NCBI GenBank assembly: GCA_025362015.1
Contig: JANYIO010000120.1
Location: 1 to 36,073 of the forward strand
DNA: 36,073 nucleotides
DNA from: Gammaproteobacteria bacterium
GTDB taxonomy: Bacteria > Pseudomonadota > Gammaproteobacteria > Pseudomonadales > Cellvibrionaceae
Direction of reading: 5' to 3'
In this document: positions 26,786 to 33,829 of the stretch, piece after piece
Layout: the number at the start of each line of letters is the position of its first letter
How positions within the stretch are numbered: position 1 is the first letter of the stretch
Position numbers and translations under genes: made by a program
Notes under the pieces: model-generated
Told to the model about the DNA's origin: nothing
What the model saw: only the letters and a program-made list of their open reading frames with translations
The model's database searches: none

Positions 26786-27466
26786 ATGTCGTTTCCTATT
26801 CCAAAAAAAAATACGCGCCGTGCTATTGGTATAATTTTTGCGCTGTGCATTACCGGCACTATGACATTGGGTTTTTTGCAGTCATATCAACAAGCAAAAC
26901 AAAGGCAAGTACATAAAGTTGATTTAGTGGAAGTTGCTATTTTTGCGGATAAGCCTGCAGCGGAAGCAATTCTTTATGAGGCGGTGCCTACTGAAGAATG
27001 TATAAAGCAGCTTTCTTTCGAAGTGTTAGCCGTTGCATCTTCAACAAGTGCGGTGCAATTTTCATCTTCGTCGTTTGCATCATCAATTGCTACCGCATCG
27101 ATAAGTTCTACGGCAAAGTTGTTGCCAAAAGAGTCGGCAAAGGCAGCAATAGCAACAATTAAAAAAAACCCATCACTACCTGAGCCACCATTAGTTCCCG
27201 CTAAATCGCCAAAATGTATTGCGCAAACAATAACGCCGACAGGGTATGAAAAATTAGGTGCTCAAGGTTTTGTTGGGCTGACATTGAATCTCGCCAAAAC
27301 GGGTCGTGTTGAGCGCGGTGAAATAGAAAAGTCGAGTGGTTTTGCAGAGTTGGACGCGGCAGCGTTAAAGCAAGTAACAGATGCGTGGCAATTTGAACCT
27401 TGTAAAAAACAAAATATTATCGTTGCCTGTAAACAGCATATTCGGTTTCGCTGGGAAGTTAAGTGA
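26786..27466 (+). CDS. TonB-family energy transducer-like protein
   Basis: A 226-residue protein with a short basic start, one membrane helix (about 10-27, RAIGIIFALCITGTMTLGF), a Ser/Ala-rich spacer (about 80-125) and a C-terminal TonB domain (about 140-226). The domain ends in AWQFEPCKKQNIIVACKQH, sharing the Cys pair and the WxFxPC pattern with the protein at 59-670. The two seem to be paralogues that keep an extracytoplasmic disulfide. I start at the ATG at 26786; a TTG at 26777 is the only upstream option. It follows relA, where related genomes often carry mazG. Its receptor and ExbBD partners are not in the window. Confidence 0.8.
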   Translation: MSFPIPKKNTRRAIGIIFALCITGTMTLGFLQSYQQAKQRQVHKVDLVEVAIFADKPAAEAILYEAVPTEECIKQLSFEVLAVASSTSAVQFSSSSFASSIATASISSTAKLLPKESAKAAIATIKKNPSLPEPPLVPAKSPKCIAQTITPTGYEKLGAQGFVGLTLNLAKTGRVERGEIEKSSGFAELDAAALKQVTDAWQFEPCKKQNIIVACKQHIRFRWEVK

Positions 27467-27518
27467 GCAGTAAATATTTTTTGTTAAAGTTGATATTGTT
27501 TCAGGATTACTAAAATAA

Positions 27519-27549
27519 ACCATCATTCTCGCTGTGCGAGGATGATGGT
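27519..27549. terminator. Hairpin between converging tonB-like and argS genes
   Basis: A 14-bp stem (27519-27532 / 27536-27549) with one G-T wobble closes on a TGT loop. It lies between the ends of converging genes. On the minus strand it is followed by TTTATTTT, which suits argS termination; on the plus strand it lacks a T-tract. It probably serves both, with better support for the minus strand. Confidence 0.7.
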
Positions 27550-27566
27550 AATGTGAAAATTAAAAT

Positions 27567-29318
27567 TTACATCCGCTCCATCACCTCAATACCCAACAAA
27601 TCTAAACCTTGTTCAATAGTGCGCGCCACTAAATGACATAAACGTAAACGGCTATCGCGAAGTTCCGGGGGAATGCCTTCTTTTAAAATAGGGCAAGCTT
27701 CATAGAAAGTCATATATAAACTCGCCACATCATAAATATAGGTACAGAGTAAATGTGGTAAGGCTTCACGCGCTACTTGATCGATAACTTCACTGAATTG
27801 TAATAATTTAATGGCGAGTGTTTTTTCTTGTTCAGTATTGATAATAATATTTTGTGTTAAGGATTCAGGTGTAACACCTGCTTTGCGAAAAATACTTTGC
27901 ACTCGCGTAAAGGCATATTGTAAATAGGGTGCAGTGTTGCCTTCAAAACTGAGCATGGATTCCCAGCTAAAAATATAATCGTTGGTGCGGGTTTTACAAA
28001 GATCTGCATATTTCACTGCGCCAATACCAACCTTGCGCGAAACTTCGGCAATTTCAGTTGGGCTTAATTCAGAATTTTTTTCGCTAACGACAACACCTGC
28101 GCGCTCAACGGCTTCAATTAATAGCTCGGCAAGTTTTACGGTACCGCCGGTACGGGTTTTAAAAGGTTTACCGTCGCTTCCCATCATGGTGCCGAAGGCT
28201 AAATGCTCAAGGCTTACATTGTCTGCGACAAATTTTGCTTTGCGGGCGAGGGTAAAAACTTGTTGCAGATGCAGCGATTGGCGCGCATCAATAAAATACA
28301 TAATACGACTGGCGTGTAATGTTTTTACGCGGTAACGCAATGCGGCCAAATCAGTAGTGGCATATAAAAAGCCGCCGCCTTGTTTTTGAATAATCACCGG
28401 AGATGGGTTGCCATCTTTATCAGCGAGCTCCTGCAAAAATACAACTTGCGCACCTTCGCTTTCGACAGCTAGGCCTTGAATTTGTAAATCATTTACCAGT
28501 GGTGCTAAATCATCGTTATAAAAGCTTTCTCCACACACATCGGAATATTTTAAAGTAACATTGAGTTGTTGGTAAATTTCCGTACTGTGATGTAGTGAAA
28601 TATCTTTAAATTGTTTCCAGAGTTTTAGCATCGCGGTATCGCCGGATTGTAAACGCACTACATAGCTGCGTGCTTTATCGGCGAAGGCGGCATCATCATC
28701 AAAATGTTTTTTAGCTTGTTGATAAAAAACTTCCAAATCTTTCAGCGCCATATTGCTGTTGCCATTGGCGCCCAACTGTTCCTCTAGCTCGGCAATCAAC
28801 ATTCCAAATTGCGTCCCCCAATCACCGACATGATTTTGGCGAATTACTTTATGGCCCTGGAATTCCAACAAGCGTGCCAGTGCATCGCCAATAATGGTGG
28901 AGCGCAAATGCCCAACGTGCATTTCTTTAGCGAGATTGGGGCCGGAATAATCGATCACCACATTTTGTGGCTCGCTGACAGTCGCGATATTTAAGCGGGT
29001 GTTAGTTTGTGCGTTAGCAATTTGTTGGCCGAGCCATTCAGGATTTAAATCAATATTGATAAAACCGGGGCCAGCGATTTCTATTTTTGTTGCGATTCCT
29101 TCTTTTTCTAATTCCGGCGCCAAAACTGCCATAATTTTTGCGGCGAGTTCGCGTGGGTTAGTGCTCATGGCTTTGGCAGCGCCCATGGCACAGTTGGCCT
29201 GATAATCGCCAAAACCTGCTTTTTTACCAGGCGCTATTAACGCAGGTAAGTCTGCAGGAATGCCGCAGGCGTGCATGGCGTGAAGAACTTTGGCGTTTAA
29301 TAATTCGCGGATATTCAT
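27567..29318 (-). CDS. argS: Arginyl-tRNA synthetase
   Basis: A 583-residue class I synthetase that charges tRNA-Arg. The N-terminal additional domain precedes the HIGH-type motif in [16 protein letters not shown]. The KMSKS position is replaced by the ArgRS form ([15 protein letters not shown]). The C-terminal anticodon-binding DALR domain includes [14 protein letters not shown] and ends in [14 protein letters not shown] chose the ATG at 29318 ([10 protein letters not shown]); the open frame continues to 29429 but adds 37 residues with no family support and runs into a tandem repeat. It stands alone on the minus strand. Confidence 0.97.
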   Translation of the reverse strand: MNIRELLNAKVLHAMHACGIPADLPALIAPGKKAGFGDYQANCAMGAAKAMSTNPRELAAKIMAVLAPELEKEGIATKIEIAGPGFINIDLNPEWLGQQIANAQTNTRLNIATVSEPQNVVIDYSGPNLAKEMHVGHLRSTIIGDALARLLEFQGHKVIRQNHVGDWGTQFGMLIAELEEQLGANGNSNMALKDLEVFYQQAKKHFDDDAAFADKARSYVVRLQSGDTAMLKLWKQFKDISLHHSTEIYQQLNVTLKYSDVCGESFYNDDLAPLVNDLQIQGLAVESEGAQVVFLQELADKDGNPSPVIIQKQGGGFLYATTDLAALRYRVKTLHASRIMYFIDARQSLHLQQVFTLARKAKFVADNVSLEHLAFGTMMGSDGKPFKTRTGGTVKLAELLIEAVERAGVVVSEKNSELSPTEIAEVSRKVGIGAVKYADLCKTRTNDYIFSWESMLSFEGNTAPYLQYAFTRVQSIFRKAGVTPESLTQNIIINTEQEKTLAIKLLQFSEVIDQVAREALPHLLCTYIYDVASLYMTFYEACPILKEGIPPELRDSRLRLCHLVARTIEQGLDLLGIEVMERM

Positions 29319-29380
29319 AACAATAAATTCAATTATCAAAGTGGAATGGGGGCGAATTGTACCTGTCGGCTGATGGCTAT

Positions 29381-29446
29381 GCCATCTTTCGCGAGTACCT
29401 ATGTGATCATTCGTGAGCGCCTGTGTCATCTTTTGCTAGTGCTCGT
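29381..29446 (+). repeat. Three degenerate 22-bp units between argS and the isomerase gene
   Basis: Units at 29381-29402, 29403-29424 and 29425-29446 share a G-TCATTTCG-GAG-GCCT-type pattern with several mismatches. They lie in the divergent gap, about 65 bp before the plus-strand ATG. Confidence 0.6.
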
Positions 29447-29510
29447 GAGGATGGCTATACTCTTCACACATTCTCCCCCTGCTACCTTCAATAACCATAA
29501 GGATAACGAC

Positions 29511-30290
29511 ATGATTACGAGCCCCATTGCCGAAGTTTTGGTGCGGCAAGATGAACGCGCGTGTTACATCAACCTTAATCGTCCTGAGCGCAAAAATGCA
29601 TTATCTTTGGCTATGTATGCTGCGCTCGCCGATGTAATTATTGCGGCGAATGCAGACGTTAATGTGCGAGTGTTAGTGTTGGCTGGTACTGACGATTTTT
29701 TTACCAGTGGTAATGATCTACTGGATTTTATGAATGATCCGGTTATTCGCGATGATCATCCGGTTGTGCGTTTTATGCGTGCCTTGCAAGACTCGGAGAA
29801 ACCAGTAGTGGCTATTGTGCGTGGCCACGCAATCGGCATAGGCACTACGTTATTGTTGCATTGCGATCTGGTGTATGTGGCGAGCGATGCGCGTTTGCAA
29901 TTGCCATTTGTAAATCTTGGCCTCTGCCCTGAATACGCCAGTAGTTATTTGTTGCCGCGTTTGCTGGGACATCAAAAAGCAGCTGAATTATTTCTATTAG
30001 GTAAAGCATTTTCCGGCGCGGATGCTGCCCAGTTGGGATTGGTAACAGCGGCGGTGCCTTGGGATGAATTGACGGTGTATGCCAAAGAAAAAATTGCTGC
30101 ACTCGTGGCGCAACCACCTGCTGCCGTAAAGCGTACCAAGGCATTATTAAAGCAAACTAATCGCGTTTCTGTTGAGGCAGCATTGCAAGCTGAATTTAGT
30201 GGTTTTGTTGAAGGTTTACACTCTGAAGAATGCAAAGAATCTGTCACCGCATTTTTTGAGAAGCGTGCGCCGGACTTTTCAGGATTTTAA
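29511..30290 (+). CDS. Crotonase-family enoyl-CoA hydratase/isomerase
   Basis: A 259-residue crotonase-fold enzyme. The oxyanion-hole blocks are present (FFTSGNDLLDF and VRGHAIGIGTTLLLHCDL). The first catalytic Glu of true hydratases is replaced (Asn135 in LPFVNLGLCPE), while Glu141 remains in CPEYASSYLLPRLLG. This pattern is closer to delta3,delta2-enoyl-CoA isomerases (ECI2/PECI) than to hydratases. The neighbour at 30354, a dienoyl-CoA-reductase-like SDR, fits that reading. AAGGA (29499-29503) 7 nt upstream fixes the ATG at 29511; the open frame goes back to 29346 but that part is not conserved. The isomerase role is an inference. Confidence 0.87.
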   Translation: MITSPIAEVLVRQDERACYINLNRPERKNALSLAMYAALADVIIAANADVNVRVLVLAGTDDFFTSGNDLLDFMNDPVIRDDHPVVRFMRALQDSEKPVVAIVRGHAIGIGTTLLLHCDLVYVASDARLQLPFVNLGLCPEYASSYLLPRLLGHQKAAELFLLGKAFSGADAAQLGLVTAAVPWDELTVYAKEKIAALVAQPPAAVKRTKALLKQTNRVSVEAALQAEFSGFVEGLHSEECKESVTAFFEKRAPDFSGF

Positions 30291-30343
30291 AATAAAGGGC
30301 GCGCTTTTAAAATAAATGTCACGGTTTTAAAATAAATTTTTCT
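30282..30343 (+). repeat. Three tandem 20-21-bp units between isomerase and SDR genes
   Basis: Units at 30282-30302, 30303-30322 and 30323-30343 are built on the core TTTTAAAATAAA. The first includes the stop codon of the isomerase gene. The array ends 10 nt before the SDR ATG. Confidence 0.88.
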
Positions 30344-30353
30344 GGTAAATATT

Positions 30354-31169
30354 ATGAATTCACCTTTTGATTTTCAAAACAAAAATGTTCTCGTTGTTGG
30401 CGGTACCAGTGGCATCAATCGCGGTATTGCGGAAACCTTTGCGAAAACCGGTGCGCGAGTCGCAGTGGTTAGTCGCTCACAAGAAAAAGTTGACGACACC
30501 ATTCAATCTTTAAAAAAATGCGGTGCGGCTGATGCCAAAGGTTTTGCGGCGGATGTACGTCAGCCGGAAGCGATAAAAAATGGGATCGCCGAATTGCATA
30601 AAGCCTGGGGGGATTTTGCGGTAGTGGTGTCTGGTGCTGCCGGTAATTTTCCAGCGTTGGCAATGGGTATGTCGCCGAATGGATTTCGCGCAGTCATTGA
30701 AATTGATTTGCTGGGTACTTTTCATGTGATGCAAGCAGTGTATCCATTTTTGCAAAAACCGGGTGCATCCATCATTAATATTTCCGCGCCGCAAGCCTTG
30801 ATTCCGATGGTGGGGCAATCGCATGTGTGTGCAGCAAAAGCGGGTGTAGATATGATTACTCGCTCATTATGTCTGGAGTGGGGTAGTGAAGGCGTGCGTA
30901 TTAATTCAATTATCCCAGGGCCTATTGATAATACGGAAGGGATGAAACGATTAGCGCCGACGGAGGCAATGCGTGCTGCAGTTATAAAATCGGTACCGCT
31001 GCAACGCATGGGTTCTACTAATGATATTGCTAACGCTTGTTTGTTTTTAGCATCTGATTTAGCAAGTTATATTACCGGTGCAATTATTCCAGTCGATGGC
31101 GGTTGGGCGCAGGGAGGAGCGGGAATGATGGGTGCCGGCTTGGCCGAGTTTTTTATACACGCTAAATGA
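30354..31169 (+). CDS. SDR oxidoreductase, 2,4-dienoyl-CoA reductase-like
   Basis: A 271-residue Rossmann-fold short-chain dehydrogenase. The nucleotide-binding motif is GGTSGINRGIA (16-26), with Asn in place of the last Gly of the usual GxxxGxG. The usual YxxxK tyrosine is missing (SHVCAAKAGVD keeps the Lys), as in mitochondrial and peroxisomal 2,4-dienoyl-CoA reductases, and the INSIIPGPIDNTEG segment matches their IRVN-PGPI-TEG block. It likely reduces 2,4-dienoyl-CoA with NADPH, an auxiliary step in degrading polyunsaturated fatty acids. It lies 63 bp after the isomerase-like gene. Substrate and cofactor are inferred. Confidence 0.83.
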   Translation: MNSPFDFQNKNVLVVGGTSGINRGIAETFAKTGARVAVVSRSQEKVDDTIQSLKKCGAADAKGFAADVRQPEAIKNGIAELHKAWGDFAVVVSGAAGNFPALAMGMSPNGFRAVIEIDLLGTFHVMQAVYPFLQKPGASIINISAPQALIPMVGQSHVCAAKAGVDMITRSLCLEWGSEGVRINSIIPGPIDNTEGMKRLAPTEAMRAAVIKSVPLQRMGSTNDIANACLFLASDLASYITGAIIPVDGGWAQGGAGMMGAGLAEFFIHAK

Positions 31170-31186
31170 TCATTTTTTTGTTTAAA

Positions 31187-31232
31187 TTTCTCATGTGAAT
31201 ATTGCTCTGTCGGGCATCATTCACATGAGAAA
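31187..31232. terminator. Long hairpin in the convergent gap after the SDR gene
   Basis: TTTCTCATGTGAAT (31187-31200) pairs perfectly with ATTCACATGAGAAA (31219-31232). The loop can form another short stem (TGCTC 31203-31207 with GGGCA 31212-31216). There is no long T-tract after it on either strand, so it may be a weak bidirectional terminator or a structural element. It lies between converging genes. Confidence 0.5.
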
Positions 31233-31244
31233 TAGATATTACTT

Positions 31245-31317
31245 AGCTTTTTAATTTCAGTTAAGCTTTCAATTTTAGTTAGGTTTTTAATTTCAGCTAT
31301 ATTTTCTATTTTCAGTT
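31245..31317 (-). repeat. Four 18-19-bp tandem units at the 3' end of a DUF5666 gene
   Basis: Units at 31245-31262, 31263-31280, 31281-31298 and 31299-31317 share, on the minus strand, AACTGAAATTAAAAAGCT. The first unit on that strand overlaps the TAA stop codon of the lipoprotein gene (31316-31318). Here the array lies downstream of a gene, not before one, since the facing gene is convergent. Confidence 0.85.
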
Positions 31318-32782
31318 AGTTGTCTTGAGCTTTTATCTCGACCCTTGTTGCGGTAAATATACCCATTTTTAATATGCCAAGTACGCTTACTTTCTGATTA
31401 GGCGCTAGCAAAATAAATTCTGCTTCGGTTAAACTTTCTCCGGTTATATTTTTTATTTCAGTTGTGCTCGTAGTCACTACACTGCGACCAAATATTCTAA
31501 AGCTATGCGGCTCCAGGTTAGTAATTAATCCTTCGTATCTTAGTTCCAGTTCATGTTGATCATCTAATTTACCGCGGGCTATTTTGGTAGCAATAAATTC
31601 CGTAGGTGTAGAGTATCCAGACACTTTCACAAAATTACCATCATGAATATCTGCAAAATTAAATCGCCTTAAATTGTCGTCACTGTTATCTTCGTACGCG
31701 GTTGTGGCGGTAGTTTTAATCATCGCATCCGAAATTTGGAAACTGCCAGTGTTGATAGCACCCGGGATAAGGGCAGATACATTGCTCACCTCTCCAACAA
31801 TTTCATTCGTCACTCGCAAATGAAACTCAATATGTTTAGCTACTAATTGTCCGGAACCATTAATAGCCCCATTAATTTTTAATGAACTGCCTAGCATTAA
31901 GTTAATTTGAGCACCATTTTCATAGGTTGTTTGGCCATTAGTGCCACAGGCTATACCGGCAATATCGAAATCGTTGCTGGAACTAAAGCGTGTAATAATA
32001 CCTTCAATGTCAGCATTTTTTATTTCGCTGGAAAAGTCGGTTTGTAAGTGAGTCATGGCTTGCACTTGAAACACACCATTAGTATCTAAGGTACCAGCTG
32101 CGCTCACCAACAAGCCATTTTTAACGCGGTTATTGTCAAAAGCAGTGAGTGAGGCTGCGCTGTAATTAATCGTTAATTGATTCAGCGTGAAAGTAAAATT
32201 GGTTTCGTTAAGGTTGCTGACGTAACCCATTATTTGGTGAGATTTTAACGGCGCCAACTCAATTCGTGTGGCGGTTACCATGTTACTGCCATCGAAATGA
32301 CCGCTCACTAAAATGACGTCGCTAACTTTTAATCCATCAAGATAATTAGGGCTAATGGCAACATCAAATACCGTTGTATTGGTGATTTTTACGGTTTGTC
32401 CGAGCAATGTGAGTTGTTCTTTTTGTAAATCAATTTGTGTAATTGCGCCAACCAGATTGGGATGGAATTCAATTGTTGTTGCGTTACCTGTGCCATCAGT
32501 ATTTAAGGTGCCGGTAACTTTCACTTGATAACCTGTGTGCAAACTATCTTCTGTTTGCAGTTGGTCGTTGATGAGAATTTTGGCTTTGTCCGAGTGATAG
32601 CGTACGCCGTTAACAATAACACTGCCGAAGCCATTGACCGTGCCGGATGCCGAAGTAATGGGTGCGCCACTACCATCAATGCCCGCAAGACTGCCGTTGC
32701 TGCTACCGCCGCAACCAATCAGGTAAGTACTCAACAATAATGCCAGCAGTACTAATAGAGTTACATGCATTAACCTATTCAT
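31316..32782 (-). CDS. Lipoprotein with six DUF5666-like repeats
   Basis: A 488-residue lipoprotein; the signal ends STYLIGC, so Cys24 is the probable lipidation site. After a Gly/Ser linker the protein is six repeats of about 65-80 residues, each with a GxVxxI start, an xxLxGQxVxI centre and a GDxVxVxG...ATxIE end, the DUF5666 pattern. This would give a string of small beta-barrel domains in the envelope. The function of the family is unknown. I start at the ATG at 32782 because AAAAGGAGA lies just upstream; the start overlaps the end of the DUF6502-like gene by 8 bp, so the two are translationally coupled. It matches the 33830-35452 protein repeat for repeat. Confidence 0.85.
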   Translation of the reverse strand: MNRLMHVTLLVLLALLLSTYLIGCGGSSNGSLAGIDGSGAPITSASGTVNGFGSVIVNGVRYHSDKAKILINDQLQTEDSLHTGYQVKVTGTLNTDGTGNATTIEFHPNLVGAITQIDLQKEQLTLLGQTVKITNTTVFDVAISPNYLDGLKVSDVILVSGHFDGSNMVTATRIELAPLKSHQIMGYVSNLNETNFTFTLNQLTINYSAASLTAFDNNRVKNGLLVSAAGTLDTNGVFQVQAMTHLQTDFSSEIKNADIEGIITRFSSSNDFDIAGIACGTNGQTTYENGAQINLMLGSSLKINGAINGSGQLVAKHIEFHLRVTNEIVGEVSNVSALIPGAINTGSFQISDAMIKTTATTAYEDNSDDNLRRFNFADIHDGNFVKVSGYSTPTEFIATKIARGKLDDQHELELRYEGLITNLEPHSFRIFGRSVVTTSTTEIKNITGESLTEAEFILLAPNQKVSVLGILKMGIFTATRVEIKAQDN

Positions 32783-33695
32783 GCTTATCTCCTTTTGTGG
32801 CGGTTGCAGTTGCGATATCGACATTGAGTTTATTTGTGACAGCTTCATTTGAAGTGACTTCCTGCGGAATTATATTTTCAATTAAATAAGCGCCAACGCC
32901 GAGGCGAATGCTAGGCTTCGTGGTTACATTATTGGGGTCAATTGGTTGCTCGTGAGCCGTTAACCATGCATCTACTTTTTCTAAAAACGCCTGGCCTTCT
33001 AGTTCAACAAAAGCGCGAAATGCATTAGCAGTTTCCGGTGGCATTTGCGTATTACTCGCCCGCCGTTCAAAGTGTAGCTGTTTATTTTTAGTATCGTTGG
33101 ATTTGTATAGATTGTGATGCAGTGTGTTACCTAAATCGTGAATAACACTGCCTGCACGTAATAGGGCACCGGGATCAGATTGTGCGGGTACAAAATAACG
33201 TTTTAGAACACATAAATTTCCTGTGGTATCGTTTTCAATCATATGGTTATTTTTTAATTCTTTAAGTAGCGCGCTTGCGGGCATGTCGCCACCATAACGA
33301 CGGGCGAGCTGCGCAAAACTAGGTAAATCGCCATCTGCAGGTATGCTTAAAGGTTTTCCATCTTTACCAATAAAATCTATGTCTTGATGCCAGCCGGAAA
33401 GAACGCGGGTAAGACGGTCTTGACTGTGCTGTGTCGTTTGGCTTTCATCGTTGTTTTGCCAGGATTCTTTTATGCGCGCTGCTTCTTTGCGATCTATGCC
33501 GGTGAGCAGAGCAATGCGTGAAAGATTGGTGGGGCGGCCACGAATACCAAATTCTTGCGAGGCAACTTGCACATAAATATTTTTGCAAAGTGTTGTGAGT
33601 TCTTTGTGAGTAATGCCGTTGCGCAACAGTATCCCAACGATCGGCTCCATGAGCTTTCGGCATGCGGATAATGCTGTTTCTTTGGCTGTTGGCAT
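32775..33695 (-). CDS. DUF6502-like protein with N-terminal HTH-like region
   Basis: A 306-residue soluble protein with no signal peptide. The N-terminal third (LMEPIVGILLRNGITHKELT, CKNIYVQVASQEF, LSRIALLTGIDRKEAARI) resembles DUF6502 and looks like a winged-helix or HTH unit, so a DNA-binding role is possible. The rest has PSFAQLARRYGGDMPASALL and a polar C-terminal part with no motif I know. It is coupled to the downstream DUF5666 lipoprotein gene by an 8-bp overlap. From memory, DUF6502 and DUF5666 genes often sit together, which supports the family call. Function unknown. Confidence 0.75.
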   Translation of the reverse strand: MPTAKETALSACRKLMEPIVGILLRNGITHKELTTLCKNIYVQVASQEFGIRGRPTNLSRIALLTGIDRKEAARIKESWQNNDESQTTQHSQDRLTRVLSGWHQDIDFIGKDGKPLSIPADGDLPSFAQLARRYGGDMPASALLKELKNNHMIENDTTGNLCVLKRYFVPAQSDPGALLRAGSVIHDLGNTLHHNLYKSNDTKNKQLHFERRASNTQMPPETANAFRAFVELEGQAFLEKVDAWLTAHEQPIDPNNVTTKPSIRLGVGAYLIENIIPQEVTSNEAVTNKLNVDIATATATKGDKHE

Positions 33696-33763
33696 TAATA
33701 GATCCGGAAAAATAGGTTTACTTTTTGGCAGCGAAATTTATCAGAAATAACATCTCTTGAGGT

Positions 33764-33804
33764 AAAAATCTCCGCCAGACAACACAATGTATTGGCTGGC
33801 GGAG
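33764..33804 (-). terminator. Rho-independent terminator after the first DUF5666 gene
   Basis: CTCCGCCAG (33770-33778) pairs with CTGGCGGAG (33796-33804); CAA/TTG pairs extend the stem inside the loop. On the minus strand the stem is followed by ATTTTTA. It separates the upstream DUF5666 gene from the DUF6502 gene, so the latter should have its own promoter or depend on read-through. Confidence 0.88.
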
Positions 33805-33829
33805 TAAGTATTTAAATCATAGTTTAAGC

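Noticed and set aside
27567-29318. Missing KMSKS motif in ArgS
   Set aside because: Many arginyl-tRNA synthetases lack the canonical KMSKS and use the altered loop seen here.
30354-31169. SDR as a dead enzyme, since the catalytic Tyr is missing
   Set aside because: 2,4-dienoyl-CoA reductases of the SDR class also lack the YxxxK Tyr, and the rest of the fold and the Lys are intact.
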